DNA of 64,000 nt from positions 62,996,008-63,060,007 of the forward strand of contig CM059973.1 of assembly GCA_030490835.1 (NCBI GenBank), written 5' to 3'. Shown here piece by piece: positions 48,299 to 58,815 of the stretch; position 1 is the first letter of the stretch; every line of letters starts with the position of its first letter. The notes beneath the pieces were generated by a model that was not told where the DNA came from, searched no databases, and saw only the letters and a program-made list of their open reading frames with translations. The translations under genes and the position numbers were made by a program. The stretch comes from Annona cherimola. Lineage: Eukaryota > Streptophyta > Magnoliopsida > Magnoliales > Annonaceae.

Positions 48299-48940
48299 AA
48301 GACTGCTATAACTACGAAGTAAAACGTTAATGAAGAGGGAAGAAGACTTTTTGTGCTTGAATTCATCTTCACGTGGTCGGCTGTCTTTCTACGACACTAT
48401 AAATTAACGTTTGTTCAAATGTTCCAATGCACGGCCGGATCTGCATGAAATGAGAGCCGGCATTTGCCCCCGTAAAAATTTCATAAACGGATCTGCATGA
48501 TGTTTTAGTCGGAATGAGTGATTGTGTTGTAGATAAAAAAGGGATCTTATAAAATATGATCCAAGATGGAACAATTAAAAATATTTTTAGCTCCCTTATA
48601 ATTTAATATTTTAATCTACAATTATATACTACATGGAAAATTCTCATAATTTTGCAGCTAAATTTACATTTTTTTGCATAAAATACTAAAGGAGGCCAAC
48701 TTAGCAACCAGTTCAATATTACTTGCAATGAAATATAAATTGCTACATTCAAGGATATATCAACATAATTTTGGCTACAATCACCCAGTCTGCCACCCTA
48801 GTTGCAAACTATTTGCCTCGCATATGGATGGCACGGTTTCAAATTACAACAAAAAGTTCTATTTTCATTTATTATTTGAGAGTTTTGTTTTCCTAGTTCT
48901 TACGTGGACCTGTGTTTTCAAATTTTTTTAGTCTAGCTAT
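48299..48940. other. No recognised features
   Basis: AT-rich sequence with a repeated GGATCTGCATGA word (48,438 and 48,489) and short arbitrary frames such as 48674-48931. I see no gene or element boundary here. Confidence 0.45.
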
Positions 48941-49221
48941 GGGTGTGTTTGGGAATGAATAAAGCTTTTGGTGAAAAGTTTTAAAGAATAAAAGTTGTCA
49001 AATGATGTGATATGATGGGGGTAATGATGAGGAGTAAAAAGGATAAAGTTAAAATAGATAGGTTAGTTGTATAGGTAATTGTGTAGAAATGATTGAAAAG
49101 TAGGGTGGTTTGTGTTGAAAGATGTAAAAAAATAATTAAAAAATAGAAAAGTTGTAGAGAATGACAAGTTTTAGATTGAAAAGTTTTAGGTGAAAAGTTT
49201 TTGTCATTGCCAAACACCCCC
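48941..49221. mobile_element. MITE of family M1, copy b (281 bp)
   Basis: GGGTGTGTTTGGGAATG at the left pairs with CATTGCCAAACACCCCC at the right. The interior shares GAAAAGTTTT, AAATGATGTGATATGATG, GGTAATGATGAGGAGTAA and GTGTAGAAATGATTGAAAAG with the split copy at 54.7/58.7 kb. Confidence 0.9.
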
Positions 49222-49290
49222 TATGTCTGAAGATTTGTAAGAATGTTTCAGGACTTTGGTGTAATATATATTGAGATGTATATAAATATA
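49222..49290 (+). mobile_element. 3' tail fragment of the S1/S2-type SINE
   Basis: GATTTGTAAGAATGTTTCAG, then ACTTTGGTGTAATATATATT and GAGATGTATATAAAT, matches the tail of the SINEs at 25.5 and 52.3 kb. The tRNA-like head is absent, so this is a truncated copy. Confidence 0.65.
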
Positions 49291-50640
49291 CCAATAAGAA
49301 AACATAATTTTTGCAGCAAATAACAGTCTGTGTAACAATATCAGAGAAACGACTGGTTTATGGCATCACGCATAAGCAACAAAGTAGGTACTCGGTGGCT
49401 ACACATAAGTGTTTGCAGCCAAATGAAGGCAGGTGCTGCCAAATGCATATTCTTCGTGGGTAAGAGTGACTTTTTTAGCAAAGTAAATAACTTCCTTGCG
49501 AAAGATGAATAAGTTAACAGGCCTGATTAATTGTGCATTGGGAAATGAAATATTATATTCGAAATGAAAAATGTAGTATTGAAAATGAGACAAATATATT
49601 TATTACATATTGAAAGTAATAAATTATATTAAAAGTGAAAAATAATATTTAGAATGAGAAATTTTATACCATTCCATTCAATTATGATCCTAAACATGCC
49701 TTCACTTTTTTGCAACAAAATTTTATTATTTTTTGCTAAACGAGGTTTTAACCAAGCTATATTTATAAACTCATAAACAAGAGTTTGTTGCTATAGACTA
49801 GACATGAATTTTCATTGCCAAAAGAGAAATTAAATTATTTTTTGAAATTAAAATTTGGTTTTCTATACATCAAGAAAACTTTTGGTTTTCTAAGCACAAG
49901 ATTATTAACTATTGATGACAAAATTGCTTCATCGTGGTTAGTGTATGGCATACGACACCAACTGTTGGCAACCAAAGCTTTCTAGCGACCACATTTAAAT
50001 CTTTTGCAATAAATTTTGAATGACAAAAATTGGAACTTTTGTAATACACTGCACGGACGTCAATTCGATTATATTAATCCGTCGGCTACGTCCTTTTTTT
50101 TTTGTGAGGGAATGACTCGATCAATATTACAACTTTACAAAAAAAAGTCCTTATATTTAACCGTCTCTCGTAGCAAAAACATATCTGGGCAAAGATTAAA
50201 AAATGATTAATTTTTATTATTTACAAGATTTTTCTTTAATCTAAGCTATTTATAAGATACATTAATGGGTCCCACTTGAATTTTTACACAACTCGTGAAT
50301 GGGATCCCATTTAATGAAGAATAAAAATCCAGCAGTTACATTAATTAACGGCAAGTCACCAAATTCCATGCATGAATTTGAATTAATGACTAGCTGGATC
50401 ACCAAGAGTGTTCAAACAACATATATAAATCCATGACTACTCCCAAGTGGACCCCACCAAAATCCGGATCCCTGCTGGGCAACAAAATTAAAAAAAGGCC
50501 AGAATGATCGAATAAAATAATATTCCCAGAATCAAAACTGATTTCTGTACATTGGAAAAATATAAATATATTTTGTTTTATTTTGAAAAATATCCTACAA
50601 AATGTCCGATGTAGCAAAGGTGCACTGACCCTGAATGTGT
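49291..50640. other. Upstream region of the proline-rich gene; no other gene recognised
   Basis: AT-rich sequence with arbitrary frames on both strands (49399-49593 minus, 50399-50617 minus, 50016-50210 plus). None has a recognisable product. The last ~300 bp probably contain the promoter of the downstream gene, but I cannot assign elements beyond the TATA box. Confidence 0.45.
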
Positions 50641-50642
50641 TC

Positions 50643-50650
50643 TATAAATA
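50643..50650 (+). promoter_or_regulatory. TATA box of the proline-rich protein gene
   Basis: TATAAATA stands 28 bp before the ATG at 50671 and 64 bp before the ATG at 50707. Transcription would start at about 50,668-50,676, which argues against the ATG at 50635 and favours 50707. Confidence 0.6.
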
Positions 50651-50706
50651 ACTGCAGCTTCCCACCGACAATGTCATTAAAGAAGCTCGATCTGATTTTG
50701 ATCGAT

Positions 50707-51681
50707 ATGTCGCTCGTCCCACTGTTTCTAGTTTTCCTTCTGTGGTTGGTAGCACTCACTACTCCCACAGAAGCTGCCCGCTATCAGTGCAAGACAGATG
50801 CTCCTGAGCAGCAGAAGCCAGCACCAATGCCCATTCCTAGTCCCGCCCCACGTATATCTGAGTACGCGAGGAAGCCAAAGCCACCACCAATACCCATTCC
50901 TGGAAAACCCACTCGACATGTACTAACTGCGGATGCGAGGATGCCAGTCCCACCACCAATACCCATTCCTAGTCTTGCCCCACGTATATCTGAGTACGCG
51001 AGGAAGCCAAAGCCACCACCGATACCCATTCCTGGAAAACCCACTCGACATGTACTAACTGCGGATGCAAGGATGCCGGTGCCACCACCAATACCCATTC
51101 CTAGTCTTGCCCCACGTATATCTGAGTATGCGAGGAAGCCAAAGCCACCACCAATACCCATTCCTGGAAACCCCACTCGACATGTACTAACTGCTGATGC
51201 AAGAATGCCAGTGCCACCACCAATACCCATTCCTAGTCTCGCCCCACATATATCTGAGTACGCGAGGAAGCCAAAGCCACCACCAATACCCATTCCTGGA
51301 AAACCCACTCGACATGTACTAACTGCGGATGCAAGGATGCCGGTGCCACCACCAATACCCATTCCTAGTCTTGCCCCACGTATATCTGAGTACGCGAGGA
51401 AGCCAAAGCCACCACCAATACCCATTCCTGGAAAACCCACTCGACATGTACTAACTGCTGATGGAAGGGAGCCGGAGCCACCACCAATACCCGTTCCTAG
51501 CCCCGCCCCACGTATATCTGATTACGCGAGGAAGCCGAAGCCACCACCAATACCCATTCCCGGAAAACCCGCTAGACATGTACGAGCAGCTGAGGCGATG
51601 AGGCCACAGCCAGCCACAGCCAATACCGATTCCCGTAACCACCAATACCCATTTCTGGAAGACCCACTCAACACGTACTAG
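50707..51681 (+). CDS. Secreted proline-rich protein with six 44-residue repeats
   Basis: A 324-residue frame from ATG 50707; in-frame ATGs also lie at 50671 and 50635. I prefer 50707 because the TATA box at 50643 puts the cap site near 50,670 and because the protein then begins with a clean signal peptide (MSLVPLFLVFLLWLVALTTP, cleavage likely after PTEA). The mature part starts ARYQCK and holds six 44-residue (132-bp) units from 50851, each with RISEYARKP, two PPPIPIP blocks and a TRHVLTADAR linker. It is rich in Pro, Arg and Lys, has one Cys, and no Ser-Pro4 extensin motif. It is probably an apoplastic cell-wall or peptide-precursor type protein; I do not recognise the family. The last ~27 residues leave the repeat pattern because of frame changes near 51,610-51,635. 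Confidence 0.72.
   Translation: MSLVPLFLVFLLWLVALTTPTEAARYQCKTDAPEQQKPAPMPIPSPAPRISEYARKPKPPPIPIPGKPTRHVLTADARMPVPPPIPIPSLAPRISEYARKPKPPPIPIPGKPTRHVLTADARMPVPPPIPIPSLAPRISEYARKPKPPPIPIPGNPTRHVLTADARMPVPPPIPIPSLAPHISEYARKPKPPPIPIPGKPTRHVLTADARMPVPPPIPIPSLAPRISEYARKPKPPPIPIPGKPTRHVLTADGREPEPPPIPVPSPAPRISDYARKPKPPPIPIPGKPARHVRAAEAMRPQPATANTDSRNHQYPFLEDPLNTY
50851..51642 (+). repeat. Six tandem 132-bp coding repeats
   Basis: Units start at 50851, 50983, 51115, 51247, 51379 and 51511. Each encodes 44 residues made of two related halves with a shared PPPIPIP core. Units 1-5 are nearly identical in DNA, so expansion was recent or is homogenised. Unit 6 is more diverged (RISDYARK, then AEAMRPQP). 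Confidence 0.95.
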
Positions 51682-51746
51682 CTACTGTGGCGAGGAGGCC
51701 AGAGCCACCACCAATGCCTGTTCCCAGATCCTCTCAAATTTATTAA
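51643..51746 (+). pseudogene. Out-of-frame continuation of the proline-rich repeats
   Basis: After the annotated frame leaves the pattern, another frame starting at 51,639 encodes PPIPISGRPTQHVL, then ATVARRPEPPPMPVPRSSQIY and a TAA at 51744-51746. It aligns with half a repeat unit. The reading frame of an ancestral longer gene was therefore broken by small indels and a loss of part of one unit. The annotated gene may be a shortened functional form or an early pseudogene. Confidence 0.7.
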
Positions 51747-52194
51747 GAACGAAGCAGAAGTTACCAACAATTCCGGCAGAGAAGTAATAGCCAGCTCGAA
51801 CTCACGTTGAAATGCATCGATGAAATGGTCATAATCCCCGGCAAAAGGCAAGTATCTCACTGTCATACATAAGATATCTATAAAAATAAAGAGCTGATGG
51901 AGTGGCTTTTGTCATTGTGCTATATATACGATCGACACATAGCTTGCTACCTCAGATACTTCTCATGTTATGTTGCAATGCGTTCAATTATGTGGAATGT
52001 AAGAATTTAATTTGCTCTATTTCCTATGAATAAAGGACTTAAGATTTCTCCATGTTCTTCTAATGCATACGTGTTGTGATTTAGTTGCAGTAAACGATTT
52101 AAGTTAGGTACCTTTAAAGAGACTTTGCAGAATTTATATAATGTGGCTTATCATTTCAAATTGATCTAATATGGCCTCATTTCAAAGCGGTTCA
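51747..52194 (+). other. 3' flank of the proline-rich gene with possible poly(A) signals
   Basis: AATAAA-type signals occur at about 51,883 and 52029-52034 (AATAAAGGAC). Either could end the transcript. No other gene is visible here. Confidence 0.4.
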
Positions 52195-52755
52195 AAAAAT
52201 ATACTTTTTGTTCTTTAAAATTTTTTTTTATAAAACTATCAACTTAGGTATATTTAATCTATAAACGAAATTTTACTAATTTTAGCCACAACGGATGTCG
52301 TGGTACAGGGTTAAGGCACGACAGTGAAACGACCCTGGTTCAAATCTTAGTAGTGGCAACAATCTTCGTCTTTGATGAAAGTGTCCACCGGATGAAACAA
52401 AATAGTGAATTTTGAATTTTGTAGAGTTACTATTAGATATTTGTGAGAATGTTATATGAAAATTATTAGAATGTCTCAGGACTTAATTGTAATATCAGTT
52501 GAAATGATTATATATACGAAATATCAAAAATAGTTTTACTAATTTTTTTATATACATTTGTATTTTTATATACATTTGTATTTTTAAATACATGGGTATT
52601 GTAGTTATTTTAAATTGTTAAAGCATGGCTACTAAAATACTCTTATGTTTAAAAATCCAAACTAAATATACATATTTTCAAAAATGATAAAATTTGATTT
52701 ATAGATTAAATATGTTTAAATTAACAGTTTTTATTTTAAAAAATTTGAAATAAAA
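52195..52755. mobile_element. Palindromic element of family M3, split by a SINE
   Basis: The left arm, 52,195-52,283, and the right part, 52,534-52,755, are inverted relatives (TATATTTAATCTATAAACGAAATTTTA left; TAAAATTTGATTTATAGATTAAATA right, read inversely). Words of this type also occur at 13,800-13,910 and 22.6-22.9 kb. The SINE at 52,284-52,533 interrupts it. Confidence 0.6.
52284..52533 (+). mobile_element. tRNA-derived SINE (copy S2), plus strand
   Basis: Flanked by a 13-bp direct repeat, TTTTACTAATTTT (52271-52283 and 52534-52546). The head shows an A-box-like GTGGTACAGGGTTAAGGCACG region and the B box CTGGTTCAAATCTTAG. The tail (ATTAGAATGTCTCAGGACTT, then GTAATATCAGTTGAAATG) matches copies at 25.5 and 49.2 kb. 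Length is 250 bp. Confidence 0.88.
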
Positions 52756-53055
52756 CTTTTTTGGACCGATCTAAAATAAGTACATTTATTTACCGGTACG
52801 AAATGATCGTTTTGATTTTATCGTTAACGAACGTTTGGACATTTAAGCTAAGCACCTCCTTGTTTGAAATTATGCATGTTGTAGAAGCTCAATTTGGAAC
52901 TTTAAGATTGAGAATCTACTTAGAAAGAAATAGAAACACCCATAAAAGAAAGAAAGAAATAGAATGCAAATTATAAAAATCAACAAGACAATCAAGTGCT
53001 GGAAATCAGCGCGTCCTTTTCATTAATTCATTACTATATGTATCAGAAATTATCA

Positions 53056-53397
53056 AGTGCAGCACCCTGCACCATAATTACGGTGCAGTGGCACTGAAAT
53101 AGGCTCCATATGATGATAAAAATCAAAATCTATTCCACCCATTGTATTTAGAATAATGTATTCTATTACCATATCAAATTTTCATGCGAATCGGACATGT
53201 GTATAAACCCCATATGAAAATTGTACGAATTCAACGTAATAAAATAGCTTGATGTAAATAACAACTTTAAAGTGATTTTTTCAACATCTAAACTGTCTAA
53301 AGTATGATTTATATATGGATAAATGATTTTATAAAGTTTTATTACATTTTAATATATGTCAGGCCCATTTTTTGGGCAAACTGCATCCGAATAGTCG
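53056..53397. mobile_element. MITE of family M2, copy c
   Basis: The left end carries the palindromic CTGCACCATAATTACGGTGCAG core. The interior shares CCCATTGTATTTAGAATAAT, AATTTTCATGCGAATC, CGTAATAAAATAG and TATGGATAAATGATT with the other copies. The right end is degraded. Confidence 0.75.
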
Positions 53398-53884
53398 TAT
53401 ACATATATATGTGTGAATTGTCTTATTGAGGAGTCATAACCAACCGCCCTAGCATTCAGTGGTGATTGGACGTTGTTGGATTGAGTTTAATGCCATGTTG
53501 AACGGACCGGACGGGCCGGTTCGATTAGGAACCAACCTCTTCCTTGGTTCACTAGTAGCTGGTTTGATCCAAAGCCTAAGAACAACTTGAACCGTTTGAA
53601 CCATAGTCGAATCAGGCACACCGGTTGGACTCAGCTTTTTTTTTTTTTTTTTTTTTTCTCTAAAGTAGTAATCGGTTGGAGGCAATTTCGATGGTTTACA
53701 AAAAAAATTGAAAAATGAAAACCCTAAAATCGTTCTCCCTAGCGTCTGCCAGCCCCTTCCCCGCGCCATATCTTACCATCCAAAGGAAGTCAACGGCCTT
53801 TCCTACTCTCCATCCCGGAGCCCAGTTGGGTGTACTTGATGAACTTAGACTCATTATGCACTGGATGCAAATACTCAGTTTTTT
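53398..53884. other. Unexplained stretch with a 22-bp poly-T and CCGG-rich patch
   Basis: Positions 53,500-53,640 contain repeated CCGG/GGTT words (ACCGGACGGGCCGGTTCG and similar), followed by T22 at 53636-53657. Frames on the minus strand (53449-53769) are open by chance and match nothing. This may be part of a dispersed repeat that I cannot name. Confidence 0.35.
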
Positions 53885-54125
53885 TAAAATTATTTTACAC
53901 AATTGTTAATTTAAGTGTATTAACATGTGTGTCAATTTTTACTATTTTTGGAGATATTTAGATATTTTTTCAGATTTTTAAAAATAAGTGGCATTTTAGT
54001 AATTTTAAAATACTAAAAAATGCTACTGACTTTTAAAAATCTCTAAAAATAGTAAAAATTGATGCACATGTTAAATATACTTAAATAGATTAATTTCATG
54101 AAGAATTTTCAAAAAAAATAAAAAA
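53885..54125. mobile_element. Palindromic small element of family M3, copy c
   Basis: ATTGTTAATTTAAGTGTATTAACATG at the left is the approximate inverse of CATGTTAAATATACTTAAATAGATTAAT at the right. The centre AGTGGCATTTTAGTAATTTT is identical to the copy at 22.6-22.9 kb. Confidence 0.65.
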
Positions 54126-54333
54126 GTGAAATACGCTTAGGTAGATTGAATCTAAGTATACCCGAGTGCATGTAATGTGTTCCCCCTCGATGCCCACCTT
54201 CCACTTGCATATCTTTTGTCTCGGTTTCCTTATTCCTCTCAGTCTCCAATCTAGTCTCCGATATCCTTGCCAACCATGAAAACCCATGTCATTGCAATAA
54301 GCTACAATGCCCCATGTCAGTAATTAAGATTTT

Positions 54334-54595
54334 GGATGTGTTTGGAAAGTGATACAAAATGTTAACGAAAAGTTTTTAATGTTAAGGTTTTGAGATAAAA
54401 GAAAATGATATGATATAATAAAAGCAACGATTGATGAGTGAAGACAATAAAGCTAAAATAGTTTTATTAATTATATGGATAGTTGTGTTGAAATGATTAA
54501 AAAGTAGGGTAGTTATGTAAGAAAATGTAAATAAATAGGATAGTTATGGAGAGTGAAAATTTTTAATTTAAAAGTTTTATCAAGCAAACACACCC
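54334..54595. mobile_element. MITE of family M1, copy c (262 bp)
   Basis: GGATGTGTTTGGAAAGTG pairs with CAAGCAAACACACCC. The interior follows the same order as copy b (AAAATGATATGATATAATA, TTGATGAGTGA, GAAATGATTAAAAAGTAGGG). Confidence 0.85.
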
Positions 54596-54739
54596 TTTAT
54601 ATGTTTTGGGGGTGGACTTGAAATTTTTAGTTGGCAATAGTAATATATATTGGGTGTGTTTGGGAAGTGATAAAACTTTTGATGAAAAGTTTTTTATATA
54701 AAAGTTCTTAAAATGGGAGAAAATGATATGATATGATAT

Positions 54740-55650
54740 TAAATCCAGGATTTTAAGCTTAATGAATATAGTTGGAATTTGTTTAAGAAGGAAATTGAAA
54801 GTTTTAGAAAATTGAAGTGATTAAGTTAGCTTGCCCTAAATGATGAATGAAGTGGACTAATGAGCACAATAGACAAAAAAAAAAAGGTGTATGAAATGAT
54901 GATTTGGCATGATTATCTACTTCCACTAATTATGTTAAGTTGTTGATAATTATGGGATAAATTAGGTTATTGTTTGAAAATTCATAACTTGAAGTATATA
55001 AGGCAGATTAACGCGAAATTTGAAAGGTAGGCACATGTTGACGTGCTCTACCTCATGAATGCTATAATTATGTTAATCATGACTAAAGTATGATGATAAT
55101 GATTTAATTTCATCAAATTTCATGAGACATCTTCGAATGCTTATATCTTGATCTAGGATTGATCGTTTTAAGGTGAAATTTTTTATAAATAGCTAAAACA
55201 AGGTGTCCTATTATATGGATGAATTTGATTAAGCTAAAACTCATGGAAAAGTACTTAATTACTCATGGTTAAAAACTATTGACTTTTTACTTTTAAAAAG
55301 TTCATTTCAATTAACGCAAAGTCAATGCATTTAATGGTATATTTGAGATGTCTTATGATGGAATTTTGGGGCAATTTTTCCAAATTTAAAAAATTAGAAA
55401 AATGCATGGAAAAGGGACTGCATTTAAGGACGTTCAAGAGCCTAGAAATGGGCAGCTTTTGTGACTACGAAAAAAGGGGTAGAAGTGTGGAAGTGATGCG
55501 TGGACAGCTTTTGAGCTAAATTTTTGAAAAATAAAAAAATGAAAAAGGAGATGAAAAAGGAGATGTATAAATACAGGTAGTCAAGGGGGTTTCTTGGGCA
55601 GCAAGAGAAAAAAAAGAAGAAGAAAAGGGGCAGTAGCAGCTGGACGTTCC

Positions 55651-55697
<47 letters not shown>

Positions 55698-58636
55698 AAA
55701 AGAAGAGAAGAGAAAGAAGCAGCTTGAAGATTACTAAGGGGCGTAATTCCTCTCTCAAAATCTAGGTATGTAGTAGTTTATTAACATGTTCCAAGTTTAA
55801 AGTATTCCCAACTACATAGGTTCATTTATAAATTTTTACTTAGTTATTAATCAGTCCATGCAATGTCTAACTTATACTCACTTTGACGTCCAAAGCTGGG
55901 TATAATGGAAGCAAAACTCTGATTTCTTGAGTTAATTTTATGATTAAATAGAGGATATATGCTGATTTTAAGAATTAAGAACTAATGATTAAGGAGTTTA
56001 CTTGTATATTGAAATTAGATGCAAAAATAGGAGCAAAACCAAGTAGGAATGAAACAGAAAACCAAAATAGAAAAGAAATCATAAATAAATGATTTTTAGT
56101 ATGAAAATTTATGTAAAAACTCATAATATGATTATTAATTAACTACCCAATTTTCAGTTTAAAAGGTTAGTTATGTTGTAAATTAAAAATTCGAGAAGAT
56201 CAACCTGAACAGGGTCAAACGGTTGTCAGGATCAACTGCGCCAATTGATGTTTATTAATTTTTATAAAAGTAATTTTGATCTGAAAATTTTATATAATAT
56301 ATAAGACATCCTAAATATCACTCAAAGAAAATAAAAATTAATTTTTGGAGGGTATAAATATGCCTAATAATTAATGTGATTTGACCCATCCCAAAATTAA
56401 TACTGCTGTCCAGTAGAATAAAAATACCTAAATAAATATAAATACTTAATATTCTGTGCTGGAATTAATTATTTTAGTTAATTCATGTATTTATTAATGC
56501 ATGATATAAATTTTAGATTTAAACTAGTTGATTTGATTATAAATAAAAAATTAGAGAAATCAGTGTGTTTGATTTCAACATATATGGATAGATTGAGAAA
56601 TAATTCAAATAAAAGTTAAATTCTAGATTTTTGGAATGAAATTTAACTTATAATAGGATATAAATAAATGCAAAAGATTGAAAACCCTAGACTTAGGGTT
56701 GAATGAAAAGATTGACCAACCATGAAGGTTATATAGATATGAGTATACATATATGAATGTTAAAAGATGTGACATATTAATAGAGAAAATTATTTAAATT
56801 TAACTTGCTTAGGGTTAAATGCAAGTTGAAAACCCTATGGTATTTGTGATATATGGATGGAATAAAGAAAATGAACCACTAACTAGGATTATATAGTTAT
56901 GTGGTTATCAAAAGACTTATGAGTAAATCAAAAAATATATATGTGACCATTAGCAAGGGTGAACATGGATATTCATTTCAAAAAATGATTGATTAAAAAT
57001 TAGCTTAGTATAGAATATGAATGAATATCTTGAATAATTTTAAGAGATCCATACACTAGACATGGGTATGGAAGGAAAGAAACGAACCATTTATTAAGTT
57101 TATATCGGTATGGGGTTGCTAAGAAATATACATGTTAACCCCAGAGAAAAAGTAACTTGTGATGAACCATATGAGAATTGAAAACCGTATGACATGTATA
57201 TATGAATTGATAAAAAGATAAGACATGCAAGCACAAGATATTATGTAAATGTGTAAAGAAATCATTTTCACTTGCCTAGGAAAAGGCAAGGAAAAGATGA
57301 AAGCTGCAAGAAGATCGCTGCAGGTAAGCAAGAAACATTTTTGAAAATGTATTTTCTTCTCAAAGACTGAAATGAATTGTAAACTGCTTTACTTGAATAT
57401 TTCTAAAATCATTTAAGGATGGTCATTCTTTCTTCTCAAGTGAATTATTGTTTTAACATCGTATATCTATTTTTCCCCAAGGTAATTTGATTACTGCTTA
57501 TGTGTTCACAATGATTATGCAAATATTTTCTTGAATTAAATGTTGCTATATTGAAATGATGTTAAAAAAGATGGTGCAAATAATTCTCTACATGAAAATG
57601 ATATGTTGCCATGGGAAGAAGGTATATAATGCCGGGGTGAATGAGAGTAATGCATGGAATGGAAGTCAGGTGGGCGAGTCAAGGCAGAAGCAGGACACGA
57701 GGTTCGCTCTTGATGTCGCCAAGTCGAATGGTCCGATGTCATGGATGGAAAGGATCGTGTCATGAAAAAATATTCACCTGGCTAGCATACCCTCACATGA
57801 AGGATTATGCTATGAATGGAAAGAATGCATTTGCACATCCAAAGTTTATGAAATGCTCAAAATTTGGGATTGCAAAGGTTTACATGAATGGTTTATATGA
57901 ATGATTTACATGAATGATTTATGTGAAAAGATTTTTATTCCGTTAGTAGTTGATCGCTTGATAAGTGTCTTCTACCAAATTGAGAGAAATGCATTTACTT
58001 GAAAATGAAAAAATGCTTGCTTATTGAGTTTCAACTCATGTTTTATTTTCCGAACCTTAGACAAGTGCAGGGAAGGCCAAGTGATGGAAAACATGTTCTT
58101 GCTGAGAAAAGAAAAAAAAGAATTTTCAAATGTTGGTAGTCCTTTGTATGTTACAAAATGAATAAATGCCCTATTGGGATATGATGTGAGTAGGACATAT
58201 GTTTTGGATATCTTGTATAGGTATTATATGATTTAGATAGTAAAAAGATCAAGTTGATTTGCATATGAATATTTTATGGAATATTTTATTTAAATATGAT
58301 ATTGCTGAGGCGGGAAAAAGGTAAATTGTAAGTGCTTGTATGCTGCGAATGAATGAAAAAAGATTATATTGAACCTAAAATGGTCAGATTATATATGAAT
58401 TGAAGGAAAATATCATGATTAAGTTGATAAGACCTTTGATGAAAATGAGTAAGTAATATGGTGTAAATGATAAGTGTGATTGATTCCAAATGTATGAATG
58501 TTTATATTGAAATAAAGAAAAAAATTGAACAAGATTCAATTCAAGAACTCATCGCGTCAATCCTTACTCACATTTACTAATCAATAACAATCTTAGAGTA
58601 AGGCTCAGGTTGTAACGCCTCGGGTCGGGGACGTTA
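54740..58636 (+). mobile_element. Giant solo LTR C (3,897 bp)
   Basis: Inserted in MITE copy d with a 5-bp repeat, GATAT, on both sides (54735-54739, 58637-58641), although the site is itself GATAT-rich. Its ends are TAAATCC and ACGTTA rather than TG/CA. It shares with LTR B, inverted, the AAAATTCATAACTTGA..AAGGCAGATTAA region (near 54,978), with A and B the TGATCGCTTGATAAGTGTC motif (57951-57969), the CTTATTGAGT motif (~58,020) and the CTCGGGTCGGGGACGTTA end. A TATA-like TGTATAAATAC at ~55,564 precedes a purine-rich leader with a GA microsatellite. No gag or pol is present. Confidence 0.8.
55654..55695. repeat. (AG)21 microsatellite in the leader of solo LTR C
   Basis: An uninterrupted AG dinucleotide run in a purine-rich segment 90 bp after the TATA-like motif. 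The minus-strand frame that crosses it (55516-55758) reads Ser-Leu repeats and is not a gene. Confidence 0.97.
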
Positions 58637-58815
58637 GATATGATAAGGATAATGATGAGGAGTAAGAATAATAAAGTTAAAATAAATAGGTTAAATGTAT
58701 AGTTAGTTATGTAGAAATGATTGAAAAGTAAGATAATTGTACAGGAAAAAGTGAAAAATAATAAAAAAAAATGATGTAGTTATGGAAAATGAAAATTTGA
58801 GTTAAACAAACCCCC

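Larger units (their letters stand above)
54652..58815. mobile_element. MITE of family M1, copy d, split by solo LTR C
   Basis: The left piece, 54,652-54,739, begins GGGTGTGTTTGGGAAGTGAT. The right piece, 58,637-58,815, resumes with GATAAGGATAATGATGAGGA and ends AAACAAACCCCC. Together they reproduce the full order of copy b, so the 3.9-kb block between them is an insertion. Confidence 0.87.

Noticed and set aside
50784..51440. A 218-residue glycine-rich open frame on the minus strand across the proline-rich repeats
   Set aside because: The repeat unit is a multiple of three and CC-rich codons read as GG-rich on the other strand. The frame follows the 132-bp period exactly and has no promoter or leader of its own.
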